Of a stretch of DNA of 64,000 bases, positions 1-8,766 are shown in pieces; the first letter of the stretch is position 1, and each line of letters starts with the position of its first letter. Origin of the DNA: a bacterium (GTDB lineage: Bacteria > UBA4055); the NCBI GenBank assembly GCA_029559475.1, contig JAKQBN010000030.1, positions 77,783 to 141,782 on the forward strand, given 5' to 3'. The notes beneath the pieces were generated by a model. It made no database searches, was not told the DNA's origin, and saw only the letters and a program-made list of their open reading frames with translations. The position numbers and the translations under genes were made by a program.

Positions 1-1734
1 AGATGAATCTATCCAATGAGAATCCTCAAGATATAAAACAGCTTTATCTTCAGAAATTATCTTATTGAATATAGATAGTGCTATTCCTGTAAATAAATCT
101 TTTAATCCCGGATCAGGATCATCTGAACTACTTTCCTTCCACGATAAGAATGAGGAATACAGATCTGTGTTCTCCTCTTCTCCAATAGATTTCATCAGTG
201 ATCTCAACTTCTTTAACTTAAGATTCAGCGGATCCAGAATATTTACTCCGGCGAATTCAGCTATAAATTCTTTAACCGCAAAGAAAGGATTGTTTTTCGT
301 ATATGAAAGGCAGCCGACAAGATAACACCGGGAACTTTTCTCCCTTTCTTCAATAAGCCTGCTAACAAGAACTGATTTTCCCAGTCCCGCTTCGGCTTTA
401 ATGTTTATCAGAACAGCTTTTCTTTTTTTTACAGCTTCCCAATACATTTCCTGCTCTTTTTTCCTTCCGATCAGCTTTATTTTTTTATGCTTTTCTGTTT
501 CTGTGAACGTATTGAAATCATACGCAGAAAAAAGTTCAGCTACGCCTTTCAGATTTAATTGTCTCTCAGGACCGGTATTTATTCCGGAGATCCTCTCTTT
601 GATCTTTGATGAAATGATCACTTCATTTATTCGGGCTGAAGCCATCAGTCTTGCGCTGATGTTAACTGTATTTCCTATAACGGTAAATTCTCTTCTGTCT
701 GAAGCTCCTACAACTCCGAAATAAATATTACCGTTGTTTATGCCCGCTTTTAAATCTATGCCTGAAGGTTTATTAAGCTTGATCTCCTGAATAGCTCTCA
801 AAGCGTATTCTTCATTCTTCTCTGTAGCTACCGGAGCGCCAAAGAGAGCTATAATTTTATTCCCCTTATCGCCCATATCGATCTTATTTATAAAGCCCTG
901 ATATTTTTTTACTGTCGATGATGTTAAAGAATAGAACTCATTGAGAAGTCCGTAATTAAAATCGCTGTCATATTCTACTCCCGTAAAGTTCATAAAAATC
1001 ACAGCGCAGTTCCTAAGTTCCCCTTTTTCCAATGCGCCCGCATCTTCCCTGACTATCAGTTCATCGTCTATAAAAGATTTATACCATTCGTACTCTTTCT
1101 TATCTGATCTTTTCAGGATAGTTCTGTTTGATTTCTTCCCTTTTGAAAACTCTTCAATATCAAGTTCGTAAAAACTGTCTCTTTTTTTACATTTTCCGGC
1201 AGCTTTTTTCATACCTCCCGCAATTATTATTTCACCCTGAACCGCGTGATGTTCGCATTCACAGGCTGTATCGAGAGTATCTCCGGCAATGAAATACTGT
1301 TTATTTTCATTTCCGAGCATTCCTATAATTGATTCACCGTAAGCGATCCCGATCTTCATTTTAATAGAACAGTCACCTGCTATGGTTTTTATTTTATAAA
1401 ATCTCCTTACTGCAGCCTGCATATCGACAGCTGTTAGAACTACGTCCTCCTTATTTATCTGCTCAGGGAAAAATACTGTTATCGCGTCACCACCGAATTT
1501 ATATACTGACCCGCCTCCGAGAGTAACTATACCGATCAGATCCTCGAATACTTCATTCAATATTCTCGATATTTCTTCAGATCCTTCTTTTCCTTTTGCT
1601 GTCAGCTTTTCCGACAGCTGCGTGAAACCTGAGAGATCTGCGAACATTACAGAACCTTCTATACGTAAATAGCCGTTCTTTTTAATTTCTTCGTAAACAT
1701 CGGCGAAATGTTTAGGTACATATTTTGACAACAT
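1..1734 (-). CDS. Adenylate/guanylate cyclase with AAA-type ATPase domain (3' end beyond the window)
   Basis: The minus frame is open from the start to base 1, giving 578 codons without a stop. Residues ~20-180 form a class III cyclase homology domain: FADLSGFTQLSEKL carries the first metal-binding Asp and KFGGDAITVFF the second. A second, degenerate cyclase domain follows (~225-385). It has FMNFTGV where the metal Asp is expected but keeps REFTVIGNTVNISARLM. An ATPase domain then begins with AEAGLGKS as P-loop and ends at the window edge at a Walker B-like YLEDSHWID. The order cyclase-cyclase-ATPase is that of soluble adenylyl cyclase-like proteins, whose ATPase part is usually followed by TPRs. 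I chose ATG 1734 because AGGA lies 7 nt upstream; an in-frame ATG at 1761 has no clear ribosome site. Likely a cytoplasmic cyclic-nucleotide or regulatory ATPase; the ligand is unknown. Confidence 0.85.
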   Translation of the reverse strand, partial: MLSKYVPKHFADVYEEIKKNGYLRIEGSVMFADLSGFTQLSEKLTAKGKEGSEEISRILNEVFEDLIGIVTLGGGSVYKFGGDAITVFFPEQINKEDVVLTAVDMQAAVRRFYKIKTIAGDCSIKMKIGIAYGESIIGMLGNENKQYFIAGDTLDTACECEHHAVQGEIIIAGGMKKAAGKCKKRDSFYELDIEEFSKGKKSNRTILKRSDKKEYEWYKSFIDDELIVREDAGALEKGELRNCAVIFMNFTGVEYDSDFNYGLLNEFYSLTSSTVKKYQGFINKIDMGDKGNKIIALFGAPVATEKNEEYALRAIQEIKLNKPSGIDLKAGINNGNIYFGVVGASDRREFTVIGNTVNISARLMASARINEVIISSKIKERISGINTGPERQLNLKGVAELFSAYDFNTFTETEKHKKIKLIGRKKEQEMYWEAVKKRKAVLINIKAEAGLGKSVLVSRLIEEREKSSRCYLVGCLSYTKNNPFFAVKEFIAEFAGVNILDPLNLKLKKLRSLMKSIGEEENTDLYSSFLSWKESSSDDPDPGLKDLFTGIALSIFNKIISEDKAVLYLEDSHWIDSS

Positions 1735-1808
1735 AGTCCGATCCTGTTTTTGTTTATTCATGAAAATACATTAATATTAGTGTCAATTCAACTTTAAAAT
1801 ATATAATA

Positions 1809-1936
1809 TGCGAGACATAATTCATATAAAAACGGATAACGTTTACCCCTCTTTACCAGCCGGTACGAAATCAGCTATAAAGTGGCGATCGGCCTGATGA
1901 GGCAGGGTCAGTTTTGAGATGAAGTTATGTCGAGCT
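1809..1936. repeat. MITE-like inverted-repeat element, copy 1
   Basis: About 126 bp between the cyclase gene and polA. The left end TGCGAGACATAATTCAT and the right end GATGAAGTTATGTCGAGC are imperfect inverted repeats. The interior shares a 25-nt block (1885-1909) that is an exact reverse complement of 30237-30261. Aligned against the reverse complement of the other copy, similarity runs along the whole element. No ORF is inside. Confidence 0.8.
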
Positions 1937-1955
1937 ATAAACCTTATTGAAAAGG

Positions 1956-4649
1956 TCAGTGCGCATCAAGCCAGTTATCGCCTATCCCGATATTAACTTC
2001 GAGCGGAACCGACAACTCGACCGCATTTTCCATTTCGTTCCTAATGAATGCTGAAAATTTATCAACGATGTCTTCTCTTACTTCAAAAACCAATTCGTCA
2101 TGTATCTGAAGCAGCATTTTTGCTTCGTAGCCGTCCATCTTTGAATCTATCCTGATCATAGCCATCTTTATAATATCAGCCGACGCTCCCTGAATAGGCG
2201 CGTTGACCGCCGCTCTGACCGCAGCACTCTTAATGTTTTTGTTGGACGATCTGATCTCGGGGATCTCCCTTTTTCTGCCGAACATGGTTTTGACATAGCC
2301 GTACTGCTCTATGAAAAGTGTTGTATCGTCAATATATTCTTTGATCTTGCTGAACTGTGAAAAATACAGGTCAATGAAATCTGATGCTTCCTGAAAGCTG
2401 ATCCCCATGTCTTCGCTAAGCCCGAATTTCGTTTTTCCGTAAAGAACCGCAAAATTCGTGGTTTTTGCTCTTGATCTCATTTCTTTTGTAACTTCATCAA
2501 TGCTGACACCGTATAATTTCGATGCGGTAGCCTTATGAATATCAACACCCTGCCTGAAAGCTTCGGTAAGATTTTCATCTCTGCACAGATGCGCAAGAAT
2601 TCTCAATTCTATCTGGGAATAATCCGCAGAAATAATTTTATATCCGGGTTTCGGAATAAAAGCTGTCCTGATCTTTTCCCCGACCTCATTCTTGATAGGA
2701 ATACTCTGAAGGTTCGGATTCGCCGATGAAAGCCTGCCTGTTGTGGCTATATGCTGCAAAAACGTCGTATGTATCCTTCCGGTCGGCTTGTAAACATACT
2801 TTAAAAGTCCTGCGGCATAAGTGTTGTTCAGCTTTGACAACTCCCGGTACTTCAAAAGATAATCAGCTATCGGCATTCCCTCATACGCGAGCTTTTTTAA
2901 TACGGCGTGATCAGTTGAAAATGTCCCGCTTGTGCCCTTTCTCCCGCTTTTCATGTTCAGCTTCTCGAACAGTACCTGGCTGAGCTGCTTTGGAGAATCA
3001 AGATTGAACTCTTCTCCCGCAAGCATATAAATAGTCTTTTCAAGTTCCTTTGCCGCCGAAGCCATCTCTTTTGAAATATTTTCAAGAACCGGCTTTTCGA
3101 TCCTGATGCCGTACCTTTCCATGATGAAAAGAACTCTTAAAAGCGGTATTTCCATATCGTAAAATATTTTTTCGATCTCTTCATCCGAGTGTATATCTTC
3201 TTTGATCTTAAATGAACTTCTGAAAATAAGCTCTGATTTCTCGCATTCAGTTATCTTTTTTTCAAAGCCAGTTTCTTTTTCTTCTATCGCAAAATGATTA
3301 AGGTAATTTCTTGCTATCCCTGAAAGGTCATGGTTATTAACGCCGCTCCTGACCAGAAAATCTCCAAGAAGAATATCGAATAAAGCGCATTTAACTTCAA
3401 ATCCGTAATTTTTCAAAGCGTGAAGGACTCTTTTCAGGTCATAGCCTATCAGAGTGATATCGCTGTCGTCGAGTATTTCCTTAAAATCCGTGAGAAAGTC
3501 ACCTATAGAATCTTTATCTTCCGAATCAAAAAGGCTCATCTGTTCATTTGCCTCTTTGAAATCTTTGCTGACAAAATAAGATTCATACTCTTTTAAAGAA
3601 ATTGAAATGCTTTTAATTTTTAATTCGAGAAGATAATCTCCTTCAATATCCAGCCTCATTGAAAACTTTGCCGATTTTTTTATCCTCTTTATTAGCTGAT
3701 CTACATCCTTTTTTTCCGCGATCGTATGGAAATCATATTTGCTGTGGTCATATCTGTCAGCCTTGGTGCGCTCTGTCTGAACTCCCTGCTTTTTTTCAAG
3801 ATATTCGAGAAGACGCTTCATATTGAGCTTATAAAAATAATCTGCCAGTTTCTCAAAATCGTAGCTTTTGATGTGAAGTTTTTCCTCGTCAAGTTCGACT
3901 TCGAGATCTGTTTTTAAGGCTACCAGCTCCGCTGAAAGTTTGATAATATCTTTACTGTTAAGAAGTGATTCTCTTACGGCATTCCCGCCCACTTTATCAA
4001 TATTTTCGAAAATTCCTTCAATAGTTCCGTGTTCCTGAAGCAGCTTTATCGCAGTTTTCCTTCCGACTTTAGGCACTCCCGGAATATTGTCTGATGTATC
4101 TCCGGTAAGAGTGAGAAAATCTTTTATCTGTTCGGGATAAAGCTCGAACTTCTGCTTAACCCCTTCCCTGTCGTATATGGTCTGATCCTTTGGGTCGTAA
4201 ACGAAAACCTTATCGTTCACAAGCTGGGCAAGATCTTTGTCGGATGAAAAAATATAAACCGTGTATCCTAAATCAGGCGCGATTTTGCTTATAGCTCCAA
4301 TAAGGTCATCAGCTTCGAAACCTTCTCTAGAGATGGTCTGGATCCCTGTGGCTTCGATCATTTCGTACAGAAGCGGGATCTGATTCCTCAGCTCCTCCGG
4401 CATTTTCTCGCGGGTAGCTTTATATTCTGGATATAGATCGTGTCTGAATGTGGGGGCGGCAGTGTCAAGAACGATCGCCATATACTCCGGAGCTTCATTC
4501 TCGATCAGGTTGAAGAATGATGAGAAGAATCCGTATAACGCGGATACATTAAAGCCTTCCTTAGTTATCAGCGGCTTTGCTCCAAATGCAAAAAACGCCC
4601 TGTATATCAGGCCGTAGCCGTCTATAAGATATAATTTTTTCTCATTCAA
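1956..4649 (-). CDS. polA: DNA polymerase I
   Basis: An 897-aa family A DNA polymerase for repair and Okazaki-fragment processing. The N-terminal ~290 residues are the 5'-3' exonuclease (LIDGYGLIYRAFFA, GFEADDLIGA, GDTSDNIPGVPKVGRKTA). The polymerase domain has motif A DYSQIELRILAHL, motif B RSRAKTTNFAVLYG and motif C QIHDELVFEV. The middle 3'-5' exonuclease domain looks inactive: a DIE remnant of motif I survives, but motif II (NLKYD in E. coli) reads DLKRV and I find no YxxxD motif III. Motif B has NFA where NFG is usual. The start is TTG at 4649 with AAGGT 7 nt upstream; the nearest ATG is out of frame. It lies 70 nt downstream of a PEGA-FGE gene on the same strand. Confidence 0.97.
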   Translation of the reverse strand: MNEKKLYLIDGYGLIYRAFFAFGAKPLITKEGFNVSALYGFFSSFFNLIENEAPEYMAIVLDTAAPTFRHDLYPEYKATREKMPEELRNQIPLLYEMIEATGIQTISREGFEADDLIGAISKIAPDLGYTVYIFSSDKDLAQLVNDKVFVYDPKDQTIYDREGVKQKFELYPEQIKDFLTLTGDTSDNIPGVPKVGRKTAIKLLQEHGTIEGIFENIDKVGGNAVRESLLNSKDIIKLSAELVALKTDLEVELDEEKLHIKSYDFEKLADYFYKLNMKRLLEYLEKKQGVQTERTKADRYDHSKYDFHTIAEKKDVDQLIKRIKKSAKFSMRLDIEGDYLLELKIKSISISLKEYESYFVSKDFKEANEQMSLFDSEDKDSIGDFLTDFKEILDDSDITLIGYDLKRVLHALKNYGFEVKCALFDILLGDFLVRSGVNNHDLSGIARNYLNHFAIEEKETGFEKKITECEKSELIFRSSFKIKEDIHSDEEIEKIFYDMEIPLLRVLFIMERYGIRIEKPVLENISKEMASAAKELEKTIYMLAGEEFNLDSPKQLSQVLFEKLNMKSGRKGTSGTFSTDHAVLKKLAYEGMPIADYLLKYRELSKLNNTYAAGLLKYVYKPTGRIHTTFLQHIATTGRLSSANPNLQSIPIKNEVGEKIRTAFIPKPGYKIISADYSQIELRILAHLCRDENLTEAFRQGVDIHKATASKLYGVSIDEVTKEMRSRAKTTNFAVLYGKTKFGLSEDMGISFQEASDFIDLYFSQFSKIKEYIDDTTLFIEQYGYVKTMFGRKREIPEIRSSNKNIKSAAVRAAVNAPIQGASADIIKMAMIRIDSKMDGYEAKMLLQIHDELVFEVREDIVDKFSAFIRNEMENAVELSVPLEVNIGIGDNWLDAH

Positions 4650-4719
4650 GATAATACCTTTTTTTTAACCTTGGTGGAAAATAAGTTTTAATAGCCTGTT
4701 TTGCAATCTAAAACAGAGT

Positions 4720-6186
4720 TTATTTAATGCTTCTGACCATTCTGAAGCCTATATAAAAATATTTGTCATTGGGATTGTAAAGATTTCTGCAGCATACTCT
4801 TGCGCATTTTTCGTAATTGAACCAGCTTCCTCCTCTTATCACTCGAAGAAAACCTTTTACCGGACCTGTAGGATTGGATAAATTCTTTATATCATCCGGA
4901 TAAACATCATACCAGTCCCAGCACCACTCGCTGACGTTACCTGTCATATCGTATAATCCAAGTTCATTAGCCTTCATTCTGCTTCCAACTGAACATGTTG
5001 ATTCTTTTGCGGTTTTCGTATAGACAGCCACTTCTTGTATCCTGTCGCTTCCGCTGTATAAATATTTATGGGATTTCTTTCCTCCTCCGGACGCATATTC
5101 CCATTCTGCTTCGGTAGGAAGCCTGTAGCCGTTCGCTTTAAAATCGCAGACAATATCGCTGCCGGTACCTGTATAACATTTCTGCAATCCCTCCGTCTCG
5201 CTCATTTTGTTGCAGAATTTTACTGCGTCGTACCAGCTTACGTTCTCTACGGGAAGACTGTCACCTGTAAATTCCGAAACGCTTTTTCCCATTATATAAT
5301 TCCATTCGGCCTGAGTTGTCTCATATTTACTGATATAAAAACTGCTGACGGACACTTTATGAATTGGAAGTTCATCAGTGCAGCCCTGACTTCCACCCAT
5401 TTCAAAAGAACCTCCTTCGACAAGAACGTATTCGCCTCCAATATCCGGTCCCGGTTTCAATTTCACGTTTCTTTTTACAGCTGTTCCCTGTTCTATTATG
5501 AACTCTTCACTGTAACTTTTATGGCCTTTCTTTTTTATTTTGAGCTTATAAACTCCGGCCGGCAGATTGGAAAAAGTCCTGTTACCGTAACATGAGTATT
5601 TATTGAACCCTTCCTCCCACAACTCCGTGAAACAGCTGTCAGGCGAAGTCGTGATCTGAACTGACCCGACGGGATAATCAGGATACATCATTATCGTTTT
5701 ATCTTCTTTATCAGACAGACTGACGGTCTTTTCTAAGGTCTTTGTGCTGTCCATTTCCACTTTCAACCTGTATTCACCCGGCTGAAGTTTAATTCTTTCA
5801 TATTCTTTTGTAAACTCTCCGTTGATAAATACTTTCACCTTCTTAAATGTGTTGATAGTAAGCGTCGCCCGAACATCTGCGAAAACATATTTCTTTCGTG
5901 TTTCAGGCGCTTTAACAACCAAAGTTTCTTCAATTTCTGGAAAACCTTTGATCGAAAGCGATACTTTATGCCTGCCCGCAGGATATTCGAATTCTACAGG
6001 AGTTATTCCTATCTCTTCATCAGCTATATAAACTTCCGCGCCTTCAGGTTCAGAAATGATAATGACTTTGGCTATCTGAACAGTAAATACCGGCTTTTTC
6101 ATTTGATCCTGAGATGTATTTAACGAATCCTGCGCGGACATTGTCAAAAACATTCCCGATATTAAAAACGGCAACAATAATCTCAT
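4720..6186 (-). CDS. Secreted PEGA-repeat protein with C-terminal FGE/SUMF1-like domain (paralogue 1)
   Basis: 488 aa with a signal peptide (MRLLLPFLISGMFLTMSAQ). A typical PEGA domain at ~42-100 contains SEPEGAEVYI. Two further PEGA-like beta modules follow (~105-165 and ~173-243). Residues ~250-485 are an FGE-sulfatase fold (VEGGSFEMG, YETTQAEW, VSWYDAVKFCNK, GYRLPTEAEWEYA, MTGNVSEWCWDWY, RVIRGGSW, GFRMVRS). A CARVCC stretch near the end resembles the paired cysteines of true formylglycine-generating enzyme. By spacing to RN and GFR, however, it falls on the RSAY-like positions of non-catalytic family members, so catalysis is doubtful. It lacks the N-terminal ~110-residue domain of some paralogues. 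It stands apart from the main array, separated by the ruvX-rluA run. Probably a periplasmic or surface binding protein. Confidence 0.85.
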   Translation of the reverse strand: MRLLLPFLISGMFLTMSAQDSLNTSQDQMKKPVFTVQIAKVIIISEPEGAEVYIADEEIGITPVEFEYPAGRHKVSLSIKGFPEIEETLVVKAPETRKKYVFADVRATLTINTFKKVKVFINGEFTKEYERIKLQPGEYRLKVEMDSTKTLEKTVSLSDKEDKTIMMYPDYPVGSVQITTSPDSCFTELWEEGFNKYSCYGNRTFSNLPAGVYKLKIKKKGHKSYSEEFIIEQGTAVKRNVKLKPGPDIGGEYVLVEGGSFEMGGSQGCTDELPIHKVSVSSFYISKYETTQAEWNYIMGKSVSEFTGDSLPVENVSWYDAVKFCNKMSETEGLQKCYTGTGSDIVCDFKANGYRLPTEAEWEYASGGGKKSHKYLYSGSDRIQEVAVYTKTAKESTCSVGSRMKANELGLYDMTGNVSEWCWDWYDVYPDDIKNLSNPTGPVKGFLRVIRGGSWFNYEKCARVCCRNLYNPNDKYFYIGFRMVRSIK

Positions 6187-6318
6187 ATTCGTACCAACTG
6201 GGCAATTTATATTAGTTCACTACTTTTAATATAATAAAGTCTTACGTTAAAACCTAATAAAATATTTCTTTTTTTCACTACATTTGATATATTGATGTCA
6301 AATTATGCAGGGAGCGTG

Positions 6319-6729
6319 GTGTCCAGGATTTTAGCTATAGATTACGGTGATGTGAGGATTGGTCTTGCACTAACCGACCCTTTAAAGATAATTTCATCGG
6401 GCTATAAGACAATAAAAAATGAAGGCGATGAAAAAATCATCGATGCTTTAAAAGCCATAATTCTTTCAGAAGAAGTTGAAAAGATAATACTCGGACACCC
6501 TGTAGGTCTCGACGGGAATAAGACGAAAAAGACCGTTCAGGTTGAGCAGTTCGGGGAAAAACTGAAACTCCTCGGAAAGGAAATTATTTTATTTGACGAG
6601 AGTTTTTCGTCAAAGAGGGCGCATCAGATTATCCACGAAATGGGGAAAAAGACGGGAAATAATAAGGAAATGATCGATATGCTGGCTGCTCAGGTGATCC
6701 TTGAAGATTATTTGAGGTCAGTACAGTGA
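6319..6729 (+). CDS. ruvX: RuvX/YqgF family Holliday junction resolvase-like nuclease
   Basis: The RNase H-like YqgF fold is recognised from ILAIDYGDVRIGLALTD at the N-terminus, ILGHPVGLDG in the middle and DESFSSKRAHQII near the end. Family members act in pre-16S rRNA 5' end maturation and have been proposed as resolvases. GTG 6319 is chosen because AGGGAG (6309-6314) precedes it and it gives the usual short N-terminus MSRILAIDYG. ATG 6295 (8 residues longer) or TTG 6292 remain possible but have no visible ribosome site. The stop overlaps the GTG start of the next gene as GTGA, so it heads a tightly coupled four-gene run. Confidence 0.88.
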   Translation: MSRILAIDYGDVRIGLALTDPLKIISSGYKTIKNEGDEKIIDALKAIILSEEVEKIILGHPVGLDGNKTKKTVQVEQFGEKLKLLGKEIILFDESFSSKRAHQIIHEMGKKTGNNKEMIDMLAAQVILEDYLRSVQ

Positions 6730-7766
6730 AAGATATTTTTTCTCAATATAAAGCGCCTGATAACATGAAAAGTTCTGACGGATCATCGAGATACGCTTTC
6801 GTCACTTTTTTGATGATGAACGACAGCTATCTGGCCTCAGCGCTTCTTATGGCATACGGGCTGAAAAATCAGAACTCTCAGGCCGATACTGTCTGTATGG
6901 TGACAGAAGAGATAGATGATGATACCTTGATCCCTTTAAAAATGATCTATGATCATGTAATCCGGGTAAAAAGGATATTTATTCCTCATAAAGAAAGGAA
7001 AGGAAGAGAAGACAGGCCTCTCTGGTTCACCCGGCTGAACTCACTTCTGCTTGGTCCTGACGGAAATTACGGATTAAAATACGAAAAGGTCTGTATCCTT
7101 GACGCTGATGTTTATCCGATAAGGAATTATGACACCTTATTCAGTGTCCCGACACCTGCCGGAATGCTGAATGAAAAAAAATCCAACTGTCTCGAGTGGG
7201 ATGATAACGGGAAGTACATTTATCCCGAATCAATAAAAAAGGAAGGCAAATGGAACTGGCATAAGATCTATGAGCCTGTCGCCCCTCACGGTTCGCCTAT
7301 CCCGAAAGAGGTAACTGACCGTCCGCTTCATGATCCCTCTAATCTTGGTCTGAACGGCTCAATTTATGTTTTCGACACAGATGCGAAAGAGCTTGAAAGC
7401 ATAGTTGAAGATGTTGAAAAACCTGAGATTAAAAGGCTTGTCGGCGACTTGTTCAAATGGCCGGACATGCAGTATTTTACGATTAGGTGGTCAGGACAGT
7501 GGCACAGCATCGACATAAAATTCAGTTCGTTCAACGGTTATCCTTCTTTGAAATATCTTTGCGGATGTCATTATTCCGGTTTTAAACCGTGGTATTTCAA
7601 GCAGAAAGGCCTGAAGAACTATATGGAGCATGAAGATTTCATTTTCTGGTATAAGAATTATATCTCCATGCTTGAAAATTATCCTGAAATGCAAAATATT
7701 AAAAGGCTTGTTAATATCAAAAAAAATATTTTGAGCCTCGGAGTAATAAATGATAAAAAAACCTAA
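6726..7766 (+). CDS. Glycosyltransferase family 8 (glycogenin/LPS-type)
   Basis: 346 aa. AFVTFLMMNDSYLASALLMAYGLK is a typical GT-A GT8 N-terminus, and ILDADVYP carries the DxD metal/nucleotide-sugar motif at D126-A-D128. The C-terminal HYSGFKPWYFK resembles the conserved H-x-x-G-x-KPW motif of GT8 enzymes. It probably transfers a hexose from a UDP-sugar to an unknown acceptor. The GTG start overlaps the ruvX stop, and the 3' end overlaps the next gene by 17 nt, so translation is probably coupled. The adjacent sugar-nucleotide epimerase suggests a shared role in surface glycan synthesis, which is an inference. Confidence 0.85.
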   Translation: MKDIFSQYKAPDNMKSSDGSSRYAFVTFLMMNDSYLASALLMAYGLKNQNSQADTVCMVTEEIDDDTLIPLKMIYDHVIRVKRIFIPHKERKGREDRPLWFTRLNSLLLGPDGNYGLKYEKVCILDADVYPIRNYDTLFSVPTPAGMLNEKKSNCLEWDDNGKYIYPESIKKEGKWNWHKIYEPVAPHGSPIPKEVTDRPLHDPSNLGLNGSIYVFDTDAKELESIVEDVEKPEIKRLVGDLFKWPDMQYFTIRWSGQWHSIDIKFSSFNGYPSLKYLCGCHYSGFKPWYFKQKGLKNYMEHEDFIFWYKNYISMLENYPEMQNIKRLVNIKKNILSLGVINDKKT

Positions 7767-8766
7767 GATCTTCATAAGCGGAGTAGCCGGATTTTTGGGC
7801 AGCCATCTTGCGGATATATTCATAGCTGAAGGCTACAAAGTTGCAGGCTGCGATAACCTTATCGGCGGATATCTGGATAATGTTCCGTCTGAAGTGGAAT
7901 TTTACCAGTATGACCTGAATTTCCATAATTCCGTTGTAAAGATCACGAAAGACTGCGATATAATTTTTCACTGCGCCGCTACTGCCTATGAAGGTTTGAG
8001 CGTATTCAGCCCTTATTTTGTAACTAAGAACATAGTTGAATCCTCCGTCTCTCTGATAACGGCGGCGATCGCGAACAAGGCTGAACGATTTGTTTTCTGT
8101 TCATCAATGGCAAGATACGGAACTCAGGACAAAGTTCCTTTTACGGAAGATATGACGCCAAAGCCGCAGGACCCGTACGGGATTGGCAAGTTCAGTTCGG
8201 AGCTGTTCTTAAGAAACCTCTGCGAAACTCACGGTATGGATTACGTCATAGCAGTTCCTCATAATATTATCGGGCCTCGTCAGAAATATGACGATCCCTA
8301 CAGGAATGTTGCCAGCATTATGATCAACCTTATGCTTCAGGGCAGACAGCCGATCATTTACGGCGACGGCGAGCAGAAAAGATGTTTCAGCTTTATTCAG
8401 GACGACATTGATATACTCTACAGGCTGGCTTTTGAAAAAAGCGCGGTCGGCGAAGTGATCAATATCGGTCCTGACGATGAGTTCGTAACTATAAATCAGC
8501 TTGCCGGTTGTATAGCTGAGATTATTGATTTTCAGCTTGATCCTATATATGAAAGGTCAAGACCGCAGGAAGTGGTCCTGGCAAACTGCTCGGCTGAAAA
8601 AGCGAGAATGCTTTTCGGATATACACCTAAAACAAGGCTGAAGGACGGGTTGAGATCAATGGTAGAATATATAAAAACCAGAGGACCTAAGCCTTTCAAA
8701 TATCACATCGATCTTGAAATAATAAACAGTAAAACGCCGGACACATGGAAAAACCGGAAATTCTAG
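7750..8766 (+). CDS. NAD-dependent epimerase/dehydratase (extended SDR)
   Basis: 338 aa. The N-terminal Rossmann motif is ISGVAGFLGSHL. The active site shows FCSSMARYG and Y143-G-I-G-K147, fitting the YxxxK of extended SDRs. IIGPRQKYDDPYRNVASIMINLMLQG and IYGDGEQKRCFSFIQDD are typical substrate-domain segments of UDP-glucose 4-epimerase-like enzymes. The exact sugar nucleotide cannot be told from sequence alone. It overlaps the upstream GT8 gene by 17 nt and the downstream pseudouridine synthase by 22 nt. Confidence 0.88.
   Translation: MIKKPKIFISGVAGFLGSHLADIFIAEGYKVAGCDNLIGGYLDNVPSEVEFYQYDLNFHNSVVKITKDCDIIFHCAATAYEGLSVFSPYFVTKNIVESSVSLITAAIANKAERFVFCSSMARYGTQDKVPFTEDMTPKPQDPYGIGKFSSELFLRNLCETHGMDYVIAVPHNIIGPRQKYDDPYRNVASIMINLMLQGRQPIIYGDGEQKRCFSFIQDDIDILYRLAFEKSAVGEVINIGPDDEFVTINQLAGCIAEIIDFQLDPIYERSRPQEVVLANCSAEKARMLFGYTPKTRLKDGLRSMVEYIKTRGPKPFKYHIDLEIINSKTPDTWKNRKF

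Noticed and set aside
1936-1955. ACCTT/AAGGT hairpin after polA as a terminator
   Set aside because: Five weak pairs and TTATAG in place of a T-run; too weak to claim.
5068-5595. 175-codon plus-strand ORF opposite the PEGA-FGE gene
   Set aside because: It lies wholly antisense to a well-supported gene, has no ribosome site and no protein-like motif; the same holds for 15575-15973, 12114-12500 and similar frames.
5000-6186. CARVCC in paralogue 1 as the catalytic FGE cysteine pair
   Set aside because: Counting from the following RN and GFR places these cysteines on RSAY-like positions of non-catalytic members; left as doubtful.
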